A stretch of 61,386 nt of DNA from positions 1-61,386 of the forward strand of contig JADFSP010000015.1 of the NCBI GenBank assembly GCA_022560695.1, written 5' to 3'. A model generated the notes under the pieces. It searched no databases. It saw nothing but the letters and a program-made list of their open reading frames with translations, and was not told the origin of the DNA. Below, piece by piece: positions 37,753-46,945 of this stretch. Position 1 is the stretch's first letter, and the number at the start of each line of letters is the position of its first letter. The stretch is from Pseudomonadota bacterium. Its GTDB lineage: Bacteria > Pseudomonadota > Gammaproteobacteria > Steroidobacterales > Woeseiaceae. The translations under genes were made by a program, and so were the position numbers.

Positions 37753-38244
37753 ATGGATCCCGAGCAGATTCCACTCAGGGCCTTGCACCTGCCGGACGCA
37801 ATCGGCTGGTGGCCACTGGCGCCCGGGTGGTGGGTCGTCATCGGCCTGGCCGTGCTGGGCGTGGTGCTGCTCCTGCGGCGTGCCGTGGAGCTGCGGGGAC
37901 GGAGCGCGCCGCGCCGCCATGCCATGCGGCAATTCGAGCGCCTCAAGGTCGAATACGAGCGGCACGGCAATGCAGTCACGCTCAGCACGGAGCTGTCCGG
38001 GCTGACCCGGCGCACGATGCTCGCTTACGCACAGCGGGCCGACGTCGCGGGCCTGACCGGCGAAGACTGGCTTGCGTGGCTGGATCGCGGTTTGGCCGAG
38101 CCGATATTCGTCGCGGGCGCCGGACGCAATCTGCTTGAGCTGCCATATCGCGACCCGGCGGCAGATGTTGCGAATGTCGACATTGACGGCTTGCTTGTGG
38201 CGGTCCGGCTGCGACTCGAAACGCCTCTGGGAGGCCCTGGCTGA
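37753..38244 (+). CDS. DUF4381-domain membrane protein
   Basis: A 163-residue protein with a single membrane helix (WWVVIGLAVLGVVLLL, about residues 26-44) and a cytoplasmic end. IPLRALHLPDAIGWWPLAPG is the family's N-terminus. It sits between DUF58 and BatA in these operons and may anchor the complex. Stop overlaps the BatA start by one base. Confidence 0.88.
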   Translation: MDPEQIPLRALHLPDAIGWWPLAPGWWVVIGLAVLGVVLLLRRAVELRGRSAPRRHAMRQFERLKVEYERHGNAVTLSTELSGLTRRTMLAYAQRADVAGLTGEDWLAWLDRGLAEPIFVAGAGRNLLELPYRDPAADVANVDIDGLLVAVRLRLETPLGGPG

Positions 38245-39278
38245 TGTTCTCGCTTGCCTGGCCGTGGATGATGCTGGCCCTGCCGTTGCCGCTGATCCTG
38301 CGCGCATTGCTGCCGGACGCGAGTCGTCTTGCCGAGGCCGGACTGCGGGTGCCGAGCTTCGCCGCATTCGGCAAGTTGACGGATCGTTCGCACGCTGGAC
38401 GGTTGCTCAACTGGCGTTTTTGGCTTGCCGCCGTCGCCTGGATATTACTGGTCGTGGCCGCAGCGCGGCCCGAGCGCGTCGGCGACGAACTCGAGCTGCC
38501 GGTCTCAGGTCGCAACCTGATGCTCGCCGTCGATCTCTCGGGCAGCATGAACCAGAAAGACTTCGAACTGGGTAATCGTCGCGTGGATCGTCTCACGGCA
38601 ACAAAAGCCGTGGCGAGCGACTTCATCAGCCGACGTGAGGGCGATCGAATCGGCCTTATCCTGTTCGGTGAACGTGCCTACCTGCAGGTGCCGCTGACGC
38701 TGGATCGTGAAACCGTCAAGATGCTTTTGCTCGAAGCATTTATCGGTCTCGCCGGCGAGAAAACTGCGATTGGCGACGCCATCACGCTTGCCGTAAAGCG
38801 CATCCACGACCAGGGCGAAGACGCCGGTGACCAGGTTCTCGTCCTGTTGACCGACGGAGCGAACACGGCTGGCGAGGTGGACCCGCTGAAGTCTGCCGAG
38901 CTTGCCAGCCAGGTCGGCCTGCGCATCTATACGATTGGCATCGGCGCAGAGCAGCTCGAGGTCAACTCGCTCATCGGTGGCCGCCGACGCGTCAATCCGT
39001 CCGCAGACCTCGATGAAGCAACCTTGACGGCCATTGCCGAAATGACCGGCGGACGCTATTTCCGCGCCACCGATACGGCCACGCTGCAGGACATTTACCG
39101 GCTCGTCGACGAACTCGAGCCGGTCGAGGAACCGGAGGCCGGCTTCCGGCCGATCAAGTCGCTGTACTACTGGCCGTTGAGTGGCGCACTTGCGCTGGCG
39201 GCGCTGCTTTGCGGCGCCAGCCTGTTGCAGACTCTGTTGCTGCGTCGATCGCGTGAGGTGCAGACCGATGCCAGCTGA
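38244..39278 (+). CDS. BatA-like von Willebrand A-domain membrane protein
   Basis: A 344-residue membrane protein. Two hydrophobic segments precede the von Willebrand A domain (residues about 85-290) and one ends the protein. The metal-ion site is intact: DLSGSMNQKDF, then GEKTAIGDA and LLTDGANTAGE. Bat proteins take part in envelope stress and aerotolerance in Bacteroides and Leptospira. Starts at ATG 38244, overlaps the next gene by 11 bases. Confidence 0.92.
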   Translation: MFSLAWPWMMLALPLPLILRALLPDASRLAEAGLRVPSFAAFGKLTDRSHAGRLLNWRFWLAAVAWILLVVAAARPERVGDELELPVSGRNLMLAVDLSGSMNQKDFELGNRRVDRLTATKAVASDFISRREGDRIGLILFGERAYLQVPLTLDRETVKMLLLEAFIGLAGEKTAIGDAITLAVKRIHDQGEDAGDQVLVLLTDGANTAGEVDPLKSAELASQVGLRIYTIGIGAEQLEVNSLIGGRRRVNPSADLDEATLTAIAEMTGGRYFRATDTATLQDIYRLVDELEPVEEPEAGFRPIKSLYYWPLSGALALAALLCGASLLQTLLLRRSREVQTDAS

Positions 39279-41079
39279 TTTTCACTGGCTGCGCCCCGAG
39301 TGGCTTTGGGCGATTCCAGCGGTCATCGCCACAGCCGTGCTGCTTGCCCGACGACAGCTCGGGCCAGGAAACTGGCAGAGGGTCGTCGCGCCGGCACTCC
39401 TGCCCTTCGTTTTGTCGGACGCGTCAGGCGGACGTGCAGATCGGCGCTGGTGGCTGCTTGGGATTGGCGGCGTGATCGCGGTGCTGTCGCTCGCCGGCCC
39501 GGCATGGCAGCGTGTTGAGCAGCCGGTGTTTCGATCGGATCAGGCGCTTGTCGTTGCTCTGGATCTGTCACGATCGATGGACGCTCAGGACGTGTCGCCG
39601 AGCCGCATGGTGCGCGCGCGGCTGAAAATCCTCGACCTGCTCGAGCGCCGCGGCAGCGGTCAAACGGCGCTCGTGGTCTATTCGGGGAACGCGTTTACCG
39701 TGACGCCGTTGACGACCGATGCCAACACGATCGCGGCGCTCGTCAACAGCCTGAGTACCGATATCATGCCGAGCCGCGGCAGCTATCCGGTTGCGGCGAT
39801 TAACAAGGGCCGCAAACTTCTCGAGCAGGCCGGGGCGGGGTTCGGTGAGGTCCTGTTGATTACCGATGGCGGCTCTTCGCCGGCTGCCGAGAGAGCGGCG
39901 CGTGACCTGAAAAACAGCGGCTACACGTTGTCGGTACTCGGCGTCGGCACCTCGCACGGTGCGCCGATTCCACGACTCGCCGGCGGCTTTGTCACCGATC
40001 GATCCGGCAACATCGCCGTGCCGAAACTCGAAGAACGGTCGTTGCGGGCACTCGCGGCAGCAGGAGGCGGGCAGTATGCGACCCTGACGCCTGATGGCCG
40101 CGATCTCGACCTGCTGTTATCGGGAGAAGTCGGCAGCCGTGCCGCGACAGACGAATCCCAGGTCAGTGATCAGTGGCGTGAAGAAGGGCCGTGGCTCGCA
40201 TTCTTGTTGTTGCCGTTTGCGGCGTTGGCGTTTCGTCGCGGCTGGCTGCTCGTTGTCGCTATCGCAGTCCTGCCCATGACCGAGCCGGCGCAGGCTTCGG
40301 TCTGGGACGACATTTGGTGGACCACGGACCAACAGGGGCAGAGAGAGCTCGAGCAGGGTCATGCGTTACGTGCCGCCGAGTTGTTCGAGAATTCCGAGTG
40401 GCAGGCTGTGGCGCAGTACGATGCCGGTGACTATGCGTCGAGCGCCGCGCAGTTTGCGCAGCGGGGCGACGTTCGGAACCTGTACAACCTCGGCAATGCG
40501 CTTGCGCGGCAGGGAGAATTCGAATCGGCGATCGACGCCTTCGAGCAGGTTCTGGATATTGCTGCAGACGACGTAGACGCCGAATACAATCGTGACCTGT
40601 TGCAGCAAATGCTCGAACAGCAACGCTCGCAACAACAAAACGAGGGTGATCAGGGGCAGGATTCATCGGATCAATCGGGCGGCGACAGCGAGCAGTCCGA
40701 TGGCGACAGTTCGTCCGAACAGCCGGGCGCGGATGGCACATCGCAATCCGACAGTGATGCGGCGGGGCGGGTTGCGTCGCAAAGCGAGGACCAGCAGGCG
40801 ATTCAGGAAGATCTCGACGCACTGCAGCAGGAGCTGGAACGGGCTCGAGAAAAGGCAGGCCAGGAAGGCAACGAGTCGACGCAACAACTCAGCGACGCCG
40901 AGCTCGATGCACTGCGCCGCGAACAGGAACAGCAACAGGCACTGGAACAATGGTTGCGGCGCATTCCAAATGATCCTGGCGGGTTGTTGCGTAACAAATT
41001 TCGCTACCAGTACCAGCGCAGCGGGCGCGATCAGGACGGTAACAATCTATGGCCCGATGACGAGGTGCAGCCGTGGTGA
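39268..41079 (+). CDS. BatB-like von Willebrand A protein with TPR and acidic tail
   Basis: A 603-residue fusion of BatB and BatC-like parts. An N-terminal pair of membrane helices, a von Willebrand A domain with DLSRSMDAQD and LLITDGGSS, a further helix, then a TPR stretch (NLYNLGNALARQGEFESAID) and a long linker rich in Q, S, D and E (about residues 450-570). Start at ATG 39268, inside the end of BatA. The metal-site Ser, Ser and Asp are kept. The tail is low complexity and probably disordered. Confidence 0.9.
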   Translation: MPADFHWLRPEWLWAIPAVIATAVLLARRQLGPGNWQRVVAPALLPFVLSDASGGRADRRWWLLGIGGVIAVLSLAGPAWQRVEQPVFRSDQALVVALDLSRSMDAQDVSPSRMVRARLKILDLLERRGSGQTALVVYSGNAFTVTPLTTDANTIAALVNSLSTDIMPSRGSYPVAAINKGRKLLEQAGAGFGEVLLITDGGSSPAAERAARDLKNSGYTLSVLGVGTSHGAPIPRLAGGFVTDRSGNIAVPKLEERSLRALAAAGGGQYATLTPDGRDLDLLLSGEVGSRAATDESQVSDQWREEGPWLAFLLLPFAALAFRRGWLLVVAIAVLPMTEPAQASVWDDIWWTTDQQGQRELEQGHALRAAELFENSEWQAVAQYDAGDYASSAAQFAQRGDVRNLYNLGNALARQGEFESAIDAFEQVLDIAADDVDAEYNRDLLQQMLEQQRSQQQNEGDQGQDSSDQSGGDSEQSDGDSSSEQPGADGTSQSDSDAAGRVASQSEDQQAIQEDLDALQQELERAREKAGQEGNESTQQLSDAELDALRREQEQQQALEQWLRRIPNDPGGLLRNKFRYQYQRSGRDQDGNNLWPDDEVQPW

Positions 41080-42752
41080 TGTCGGGGAGTGGCAGAGTGC
41101 GCATGACGTTGCTGAGCCTGTTGGGGGTGCTGCTCCCGGTCGCCGGGTTGCACGCGGCCGTGACAACAACCATCGATCGCGACAGTGTCGAGTTGAATGA
41201 ATCCTTCACGCTGGAGGTCTTTGTCGATGCCGATATCGATGTCGAACCCGACATTTCTGCGCTGCAGCAGGATTTTTACGTCGGCCAAAGCAGCCAGTTG
41301 AGCAATACGACGATCATCAACGGGCAAATAACGCGCAGCCGAACCTGGAAGTACGTTTTGATGGGGAAGAACGTTGGGCAGCTGATCATCCCGCCGCTCG
41401 TTGTTGGTACTGAGCAGAGCGAGCCGCTTACAGTGATTATCCGCGAGACCAGTCACGCTCCGCCCGGTGAGGCGGATGTCTTTATCACGAGTGAAGTGGA
41501 TCAGAGCGAAACATTCGTGCAGGCGCAGGTTCTGCTCCGAATCAAGGTCTATCGTGCTGTCTCAACGCGGCAGCCGTCCTTGCAGGAACCGAGGTTCGGT
41601 GGCGCCGAGATTCTCGTGGAACGTGCCGGCGATGAGCGCAGCTACGATGCCATCCTGAACGGCCGTGTGTACAAAGTTGTCGAGCGCGTGTTCGCCATAT
41701 TTCCTCAGGAAAGTGGCGAGGTGACGATATCGCCCGCACGCTTTGAAGCCCGTGTATTGCGTGACGGCAGGATTTCGGGCCGTAAAGTATTTGAGTCCGA
41801 GCCACAGAAAATTACCGTATTGCCGATTCCGGCGCCGCCCGCCGACTATCCCGATGCGGCCTGGTTGCCGGCGCACGACCTCGAATTGACCGAGCGTTGG
41901 TCACGTGAGCCTGACGAGCTGTTGGCGGGCGAGCCCATCACGCGAAAAGTGACGATCAGCGTGCTCGGGCAACTCGAGACACAGATACCAGCCATCGAGC
42001 CGCCCACGGCAAAGGGCGTCAACATCTATCCGGACAAACCCGATCTGAGCAGGCGTATCGAGTCGGGCGGAATTCGTGGCATTCGAACCGACCAGTACGC
42101 GATGATCGGTGTCGACCCGGGCATCATCCAGCTGCCAGTGCTCGAGGTGCCGTGGTGGGATATCGCTGCGGGTGAGTGGCGCGTCGCGCATTTGCCTGAA
42201 CGAACGATCAGCATACTGCCTTCCGGCGAGCCGCCGGAGCCGCAACAGGCTGAGACGATGCCCGTCGCAACCGAAACTGGCGGACCGCCGCGCATCGTGA
42301 CAATTCACTCCGGTTTCTGGCGCCGGGTCAGTGAAATCCTCGCCGTGACCTGGCTATTGACGGTTGCGGCCTGGTGGTGGTCGGGGCGTGCGCCGCGCAC
42401 ACCACGCGACCCGGAGCCAGCGCCAATTTACAGACAACAGGCGCGATTTCTCAAGGCGGCGCGCAAAGCGGCACTGAACGGTGACTCCGCTGTACTGCGA
42501 CAAGCACTGCTGAACTGGGGTCGGCTGCAATGGCCTGACGATGCGCCGCGCAGCATCGGTGTGCTGGCGATGCGCGTGTCGTCGCCGTTGGCTGATGAGC
42601 TCCGGGGTTTGTCGCGGGTCTGCTATGGCGCCAACGCGCCGGCATGGGAGGGCGCGGCGCTGGCCACAGCATTGCGTTCTTTTGCGGTCATCGACAACAC
42701 CGAAGCGGGTCAGGCAGACAAGTTCCTGCCACCACTCATGCCTTCAGGATAA
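41079..42752 (+). CDS. BatD-like (oxygen tolerance) membrane protein
   Basis: A protein of 557 residues that closes the operon. It has a signal peptide (LLSLLGVLLPVAGLHA) and a large beta-rich periplasmic region with repeated Ig-like domains (TTTIDRDSVELNESFTLEVF, then WKYVLMGKNVGQLIIPPLVV). One membrane helix near residue 425 and a cytoplasmic end follow. The ATG at 41079 overlaps the BatB stop; GTG 6 bases earlier is the alternative. The MoxR-BatD cluster is complete. Confidence 0.9.
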   Translation: MSGSGRVRMTLLSLLGVLLPVAGLHAAVTTTIDRDSVELNESFTLEVFVDADIDVEPDISALQQDFYVGQSSQLSNTTIINGQITRSRTWKYVLMGKNVGQLIIPPLVVGTEQSEPLTVIIRETSHAPPGEADVFITSEVDQSETFVQAQVLLRIKVYRAVSTRQPSLQEPRFGGAEILVERAGDERSYDAILNGRVYKVVERVFAIFPQESGEVTISPARFEARVLRDGRISGRKVFESEPQKITVLPIPAPPADYPDAAWLPAHDLELTERWSREPDELLAGEPITRKVTISVLGQLETQIPAIEPPTAKGVNIYPDKPDLSRRIESGGIRGIRTDQYAMIGVDPGIIQLPVLEVPWWDIAAGEWRVAHLPERTISILPSGEPPEPQQAETMPVATETGGPPRIVTIHSGFWRRVSEILAVTWLLTVAAWWWSGRAPRTPRDPEPAPIYRQQARFLKAARKAALNGDSAVLRQALLNWGRLQWPDDAPRSIGVLAMRVSSPLADELRGLSRVCYGANAPAWEGAALATALRSFAVIDNTEAGQADKFLPPLMPSG

Positions 42753-42755
42753 GCG

Positions 42756-43175
42756 CTACCAGTGACCACTGTTGGGCATTGATGCCCACGGTTCCCGAGA
42801 GGCCAGCGCGTCGCCATGCTGCAGCAATTCGATCGAGATGTTGTCCGGTGAGCGGACGAATGCCATGCGGCCGTCGCGCGGCGGGCGGTTAATCGTAACG
42901 CCCGCATCCATGAGTTTCTGACACGTTGCGTAAATGTCATCGACCCGATAGGCGACATGACCGAAATTGCGGCCCTCACCGTAGTCTTCGGGATCCCAGT
43001 TGTACGTCAATTCGATTTGCGCTTCTTCATCGCCTGGCGCGGCCAGAAAGATCAGTGAAAATCGCCCCTGCTCGCTATCGGATCGGCGCAGTTCAACAAG
43101 GCCAAGCTTGTTGCAGTAAAAGTCCAGTGATTCATCCAGATTTTTGACGCGCACCATCGTATGCAGGTATTTCAC
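42756..43175 (-). CDS. VOC-family protein, glyoxalase I-like
   Basis: A 139-residue vicinal-oxygen-chelate protein. HTMVRVKNLDESLDFYCNKL and HVAYRVDDIYATCQKLMDAG show the paired beta-alpha-beta-beta-beta repeats, with the metal ligands H and E (IELTYNW, then SIELLQ). It looks like lactoylglutathione lyase, which converts methylglyoxal-glutathione adduct to lactoylglutathione, but specificity is not certain. Start is the GTG at 43173-43175 (VKYLHTMVRV); an in-frame TTG 42 bases upstream gives an unlikely tail. Confidence 0.88.
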   Translation of the reverse strand: MKYLHTMVRVKNLDESLDFYCNKLGLVELRRSDSEQGRFSLIFLAAPGDEEAQIELTYNWDPEDYGEGRNFGHVAYRVDDIYATCQKLMDAGVTINRPPRDGRMAFVRSPDNISIELLQHGDALASREPWASMPNSGHW

Positions 43176-43227
43176 GCGCGTGCCCCGGTTGCGGTCGTTC
43201 CACCAATGAGACCACAATGGCCGGCAA

Positions 43228-43950
43228 TTGCAACGCAGCGAGCCTTACGTGCACGATATTCGTACGATAACCCTGGACCTGGACGATACCTTGTGGGCGA
43301 TCCAACCCGTTATTGAGCGCGCGGAGCAGCGGCTTTACGACTGGCTGGGCGACAACGTCCCACGCGTGGTTGAGATGTTCGGAACCGCGGACATATTGAC
43401 ATTGCGCGAACAGGTCATCGCGGAAAATGCGGAGAACGCGTACGACCTGACTTTCCTGCGGCGCACGGTGCTCAGTCGCATGGGGGTGTCCGCCGGCTGC
43501 GGTGACGGTTTCGTCGATGATGCGTTCGCCGTGTTTGATGAGGCGCGCCAAACACTCGAATTATTCCCGGAGGCGAGAGCAGCGCTCGAATCGCTGCACG
43601 GGCGATATACATTGATCGCCGTGACCAACGGCAACGCCAGCCTCGAAAAAATCGGCATTGATGACCTGTTCGACGATTTCGTGTCAGCCGCGACGACCGG
43701 CGTTGCAAAGCCGGACCGCGCAATTTTCGACGCCGCGGTTCGAGCCGGCGGCGCGGAGCCGCATGAAACCCTGCACGTCGGAGATCACCCCGAATACGAT
43801 GTCGGCGGTGCGCGTGCCGCCGGACTAAAAACCGTGTGGGTGAACCGCAATGGCCATGAATGGCCGAGCGCATTGCCGCAGCCTGACGAAACGGTTGCCG
43901 ATCTGGGCGAACTGGATCGAATCATGCCGCAGTACCCTGGCGGCCGATGA
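43228..43950 (+). CDS. HAD-superfamily hydrolase
   Basis: A phosphatase-type protein of about 240 residues. HAD motif I is TLDLDDTLW, motif II AVTNGN, motif III the lysine in GVAKPDRAIF, motif IV HVGDHPEYDVGGARAAGL. It resembles YigB, an FMN phosphatase, and may act on small phosphorylated metabolites. The start is uncertain: TTG at 43228 or GTG at 43249 (VHDIRTI). It overlaps the next gene by 4 bases. Confidence 0.88.
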   Translation: MQRSEPYVHDIRTITLDLDDTLWAIQPVIERAEQRLYDWLGDNVPRVVEMFGTADILTLREQVIAENAENAYDLTFLRRTVLSRMGVSAGCGDGFVDDAFAVFDEARQTLELFPEARAALESLHGRYTLIAVTNGNASLEKIGIDDLFDDFVSAATTGVAKPDRAIFDAAVRAGGAEPHETLHVGDHPEYDVGGARAAGLKTVWVNRNGHEWPSALPQPDETVADLGELDRIMPQYPGGR

Positions 43951-44876
43951 CGATGCTGGCAGGCAATGCGCCGCTGATTATCTATGTGCCCGGGCTGTTG
44001 CCAAAGCCGGAACCAAGCCATCACAAGAATGCGCTGTTTCGTTGCCTTACGGCCGGCATTCGCCGCATCGACGCGGCGGTTGCCGACGACATCATCGCGG
44101 CCGGACGCAGCTTCGAGATCGTGTCGTGGACGTTCGACTTCTACCGCATGCATCGGGATTTTGATCTGGACAGCGCCGCCGTCGATGCTGTCATATCCTT
44201 GCCCGGACCCGGCGACGCCGATATCCGGGAAGCGTCGTCATGGCAGCGACGCCTTTCGCTCAGGCTGCATCGCCTGGTTGACCGGTTCCCGTTTCTGATT
44301 CCGCACCTCGTGAGCGAGCAGACAGAGTTGCATTTGCGTGACCTGCACCGCTATGCAGGCAATCGCAACAATATCGGCGAGCACACGCGCGAAATGCTGA
44401 AAATGCCGTTGCGTGCAGCGTGGAAGGCAAATCGACCGATCCTGCTGATCGGTCACAGCATGGGATCGGTGATTGCGTACGACAGCCTGTGGCAAATGAG
44501 TCGCGATGAAAGCGACGATCTCGGCATCGACTTGTTCTTGACGATGGGCAGCCCGCTGGGTCAGAGCTATGTCCAGAAGCACATCATGGGACACGCAGAT
44601 AGCGGCGCCGCGCGTTATCCGAACAATGTGACGCGCTGGATTAATCTTGCCGCCGTCGGTGACATGACCGCGCTCGATCCGCACTTACGCGATGACTTCG
44701 GCGAGATGATTGCACTCGGACTGGTGGATAGCATCGTCGACGACGAATTATTCAACTACTATCGGGACGGCGACAAACTCGATGCCCACGCCGAGTACGG
44801 CTATCTTGTCAACGAGAAGACGGCCCGGGTTATCGCTAGCTGGTGGCGGACTCAGCGGCCCGGCATCGGAGACTAG
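43947..44876 (+). CDS. alpha/beta-hydrolase-like protein of unknown function
   Basis: A 309-residue protein. The nucleophile elbow GHSMGSVIAYDSLW (about residue 168) and an earlier YVPGLLP oxyanion region give an alpha/beta-hydrolase fold, with a histidine possible near LDAHAEY. No precise family is recognised. It follows the HAD gene by overlap, so they form one unit, and it converges on the OmpA-type gene, overlapping it by 4 bases. Confidence 0.72.
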   Translation: MTMLAGNAPLIIYVPGLLPKPEPSHHKNALFRCLTAGIRRIDAAVADDIIAAGRSFEIVSWTFDFYRMHRDFDLDSAAVDAVISLPGPGDADIREASSWQRRLSLRLHRLVDRFPFLIPHLVSEQTELHLRDLHRYAGNRNNIGEHTREMLKMPLRAAWKANRPILLIGHSMGSVIAYDSLWQMSRDESDDLGIDLFLTMGSPLGQSYVQKHIMGHADSGAARYPNNVTRWINLAAVGDMTALDPHLRDDFGEMIALGLVDSIVDDELFNYYRDGDKLDAHAEYGYLVNEKTARVIASWWRTQRPGIGD

Positions 44877-46339
44877 GACTTCTCGAAATTCGGCTTGATG
44901 ACGATGTCGATGCGACGATTCCGCCGCCGTCCCCATTGCGTTTCATTGCTGGCGACCGGACGTGTCTCTCCATATCCCGTCGCAATCAGCCGGTATGTCG
45001 GGATGCGCATCGCATTGATCATGTACTGGTGAACCGACTCGGCACGATCCTGTGAAAGCTTTTGATTGAAATCGTCACCGCCGTGCGCGTCCGTGTGTCC
45101 TTCAATAATCAACTCGCTGCGTGGAAAGACATCAATGGCCTTCTCGACCTTTGCGAGCAGATTGAAATTGCTGGGACGAATCTGCGAAGCGCCGCTGTCG
45201 AAGGTCAGGCCGACGAGCCGCAGAATAATCGTATTGCCCTGGCGGAACACGCGTGCTTCGTCCGACGTAAACATCTTTTCAACTCGCGCAAATTGCTCCT
45301 TGACGCGTGCCTGCGCCGCGAGTCGCTCAATCAATGCGGCGCGCTCTTGCGTTGCGCCGCCGAGCCGTTCGTCCAGCGCGCGCAATTCCTCTTCCATGTC
45401 CGCGACGCGCAATTCGCTCTCTGACTTCTCCTGTTCCAGGCTCTGATTCATGTGGAGTATGTACTCGATGAAAGCGACCAATTCGTCTGCGAGCTGATTG
45501 GGTCCCTGTGCCATCTCCGGCGCGATGTCTGCGGCCCCCGAGATCGACCGCAGCGGTTTCTCCCAGCTCAGGACCAACTGTTCGGTTGTTAATTTCCTGT
45601 CACGGACCTGACGTACGACCTCGGACAGGTAGATGGCGTGTTTCGCCTCATAGTTGGCCTGCCGGGCAAGACTGCGAGGCAGGTCGGTATCGTAGCGGTT
45701 CTCGCTGAGTTCACGTTCGGCGTCGGCGAGCATCTGCTTGGCTTTGCCTAGCGTGATCGGCGCATATCGCCCGACCCGGGCGCGATCGGCGTCCGCGAGC
45801 AGGCGGCGCGTATCGCTGAGATACTGCGCTTTTATCGCGATCAGCTCCGCATCACGGTACAGACTGGTGGCTTCGATGTCGCGGCGCTTGGCGCCCTTCA
45901 GGTCGCCGCGCTCGAGCAGCCGAATCGCGTCGCTGAACTTGCGCTGCGCGTTCTGCCAGATGTCGCGGGAGAGCTCGGGCGCGCGTGCATTGGCGGCGTC
46001 CTGGCGGCTCTTCATGACCTGAGCCAGTGCCGTCCCTGCAAGCCTGGCTTTGTCGGCCGCCGACCTGAAGTATTTGGTGGCGTCGGCGGCGTTGGAACGA
46101 ACTGTTTCGATATTGCGTCCGCGCACCAGGGCGTTATCGGCGTCGCGGTATTCCTTCATGCCACGCTGGTAGCTTCGCGGTGCCAGCAAATTCGCATTGG
46201 CGGCATCGGCGGCGGCCTTGGCCGCGTCAGCATCCTTGAAAAACGTGTTTCGCAGTTCGTCCTGTGCATTGCCGATGCCCGCGCTCAGCAGCAGTGTGGC
46301 AACCAGGATCACGCGTGTAAGTGTTTGTTTGGCGAACAT
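44873..46339 (-). CDS. OmpA-family protein with DUF4398-like helical region
   Basis: A 488-residue envelope protein. A signal peptide (VILVATLLLSAGIGNA) is followed by a long helical part rich in AKAAADAANAN-type text (DUF4398-like), a coiled-coil near residues 300-350, and a C-terminal OmpA peptidoglycan-binding domain: LTFDSGASQIRPSN, IEGHTDAHGGDDFN, and RRRNRRIDIVI. It probably tethers the outer membrane to the cell wall. I place the start at the ATG at 46337-46339, which has GGAG 9 bases upstream; ATG at 46354 is also in frame. Confidence 0.9.
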   Translation of the reverse strand: MFAKQTLTRVILVATLLLSAGIGNAQDELRNTFFKDADAAKAAADAANANLLAPRSYQRGMKEYRDADNALVRGRNIETVRSNAADATKYFRSAADKARLAGTALAQVMKSRQDAANARAPELSRDIWQNAQRKFSDAIRLLERGDLKGAKRRDIEATSLYRDAELIAIKAQYLSDTRRLLADADRARVGRYAPITLGKAKQMLADAERELSENRYDTDLPRSLARQANYEAKHAIYLSEVVRQVRDRKLTTEQLVLSWEKPLRSISGAADIAPEMAQGPNQLADELVAFIEYILHMNQSLEQEKSESELRVADMEEELRALDERLGGATQERAALIERLAAQARVKEQFARVEKMFTSDEARVFRQGNTIILRLVGLTFDSGASQIRPSNFNLLAKVEKAIDVFPRSELIIEGHTDAHGGDDFNQKLSQDRAESVHQYMINAMRIPTYRLIATGYGETRPVASNETQWGRRRNRRIDIVIKPNFEKS

Positions 46340-46354
46340 TTTCCTGTTCTCCAT

Positions 46355-46665
46355 TGTCTATGGTCTGGAGAACTGCCCAAGCGGATGGCAGTTGCAGCCC
46401 AATATTACATATGCCGGGACACGAAAACTGTGCACCGTGTCGCCTAAATTCGTCATATTCCCCGAAACGCGCGAATTCTACCCCTACAACGCCCTTTATG
46501 CATGGCCCAACGACGCCAAAGTTCGAATTGTTGCATGGCGGCAAATCTGGCCCTGATCGCGTTCGAGTGTGATCCGGCTCACCATGCGGCTGGTCCAGGA
46601 ATTGGTTTGGGCGTTTTGTGCTGTGCCTCACAGTCATCGACCGGGCACCGGCGTAGTCTTTAGCC
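46355..46665. other. intergenic region, no gene seen
   Basis: About 310 bases between the divergent OmpA-type gene and the 65-residue gene. It should hold both promoters; I see no repeat, RNA or binding site I can name. Confidence 0.6.
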
Positions 46666-46863
46666 ATGTCCGCCAAGTACTACACACAGTTCATTTTAAC
46701 TGACACGCAATATCGCGGAGGCAACGAATTCAGTGGCGTGGTTGAGCTGAGCCAGCCGATGGACGAGGACTCCGAAACGCGCGACATCGAGGCCGTATTG
46801 GCCCGAAATTTCGACCTGCACCTGAATTCTGTGAAGCTCGTTAGCTGGTCCAGGTTGCACTGA
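46666..46863 (+). CDS. small conserved hypothetical protein
   Basis: A 65-residue acidic protein (SAKYYTQFILTDTQYRGGNE, then SQPMDEDSETRDIEAVLARN and KLVSWSRLH). It has no signal or membrane segment. Composition and the terminator right after it argue that it is a real gene, and I believe a similar family exists in other gammaproteobacteria, from memory only. Its ribosome site is weak. It lies 82 bases before lipA. Function unknown. Confidence 0.62.
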   Translation: MSAKYYTQFILTDTQYRGGNEFSGVVELSQPMDEDSETRDIEAVLARNFDLHLNSVKLVSWSRLH

Positions 46864-46903
46864 CACCTTCTGGCGCCCAGGCACATTTGATTCCCCCTGA
46901 CTC

Positions 46904-46929
46904 TCCCGGCTTCGGCCGGGATTTTTTTG
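46904..46929 (+). terminator. rho-independent terminator between the 65-residue gene and lipA
   Basis: The stem TCCCGGC / GCCGGGA with a stable TTCG loop is followed by a run of eight T with a short GC end. The lipA start is about 17 bases beyond, so lipA may use a promoter inside or be reached by read-through. Confidence 0.85.
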
Positions 46930-46945
46930 GGTTTTCTGTGAGAGA

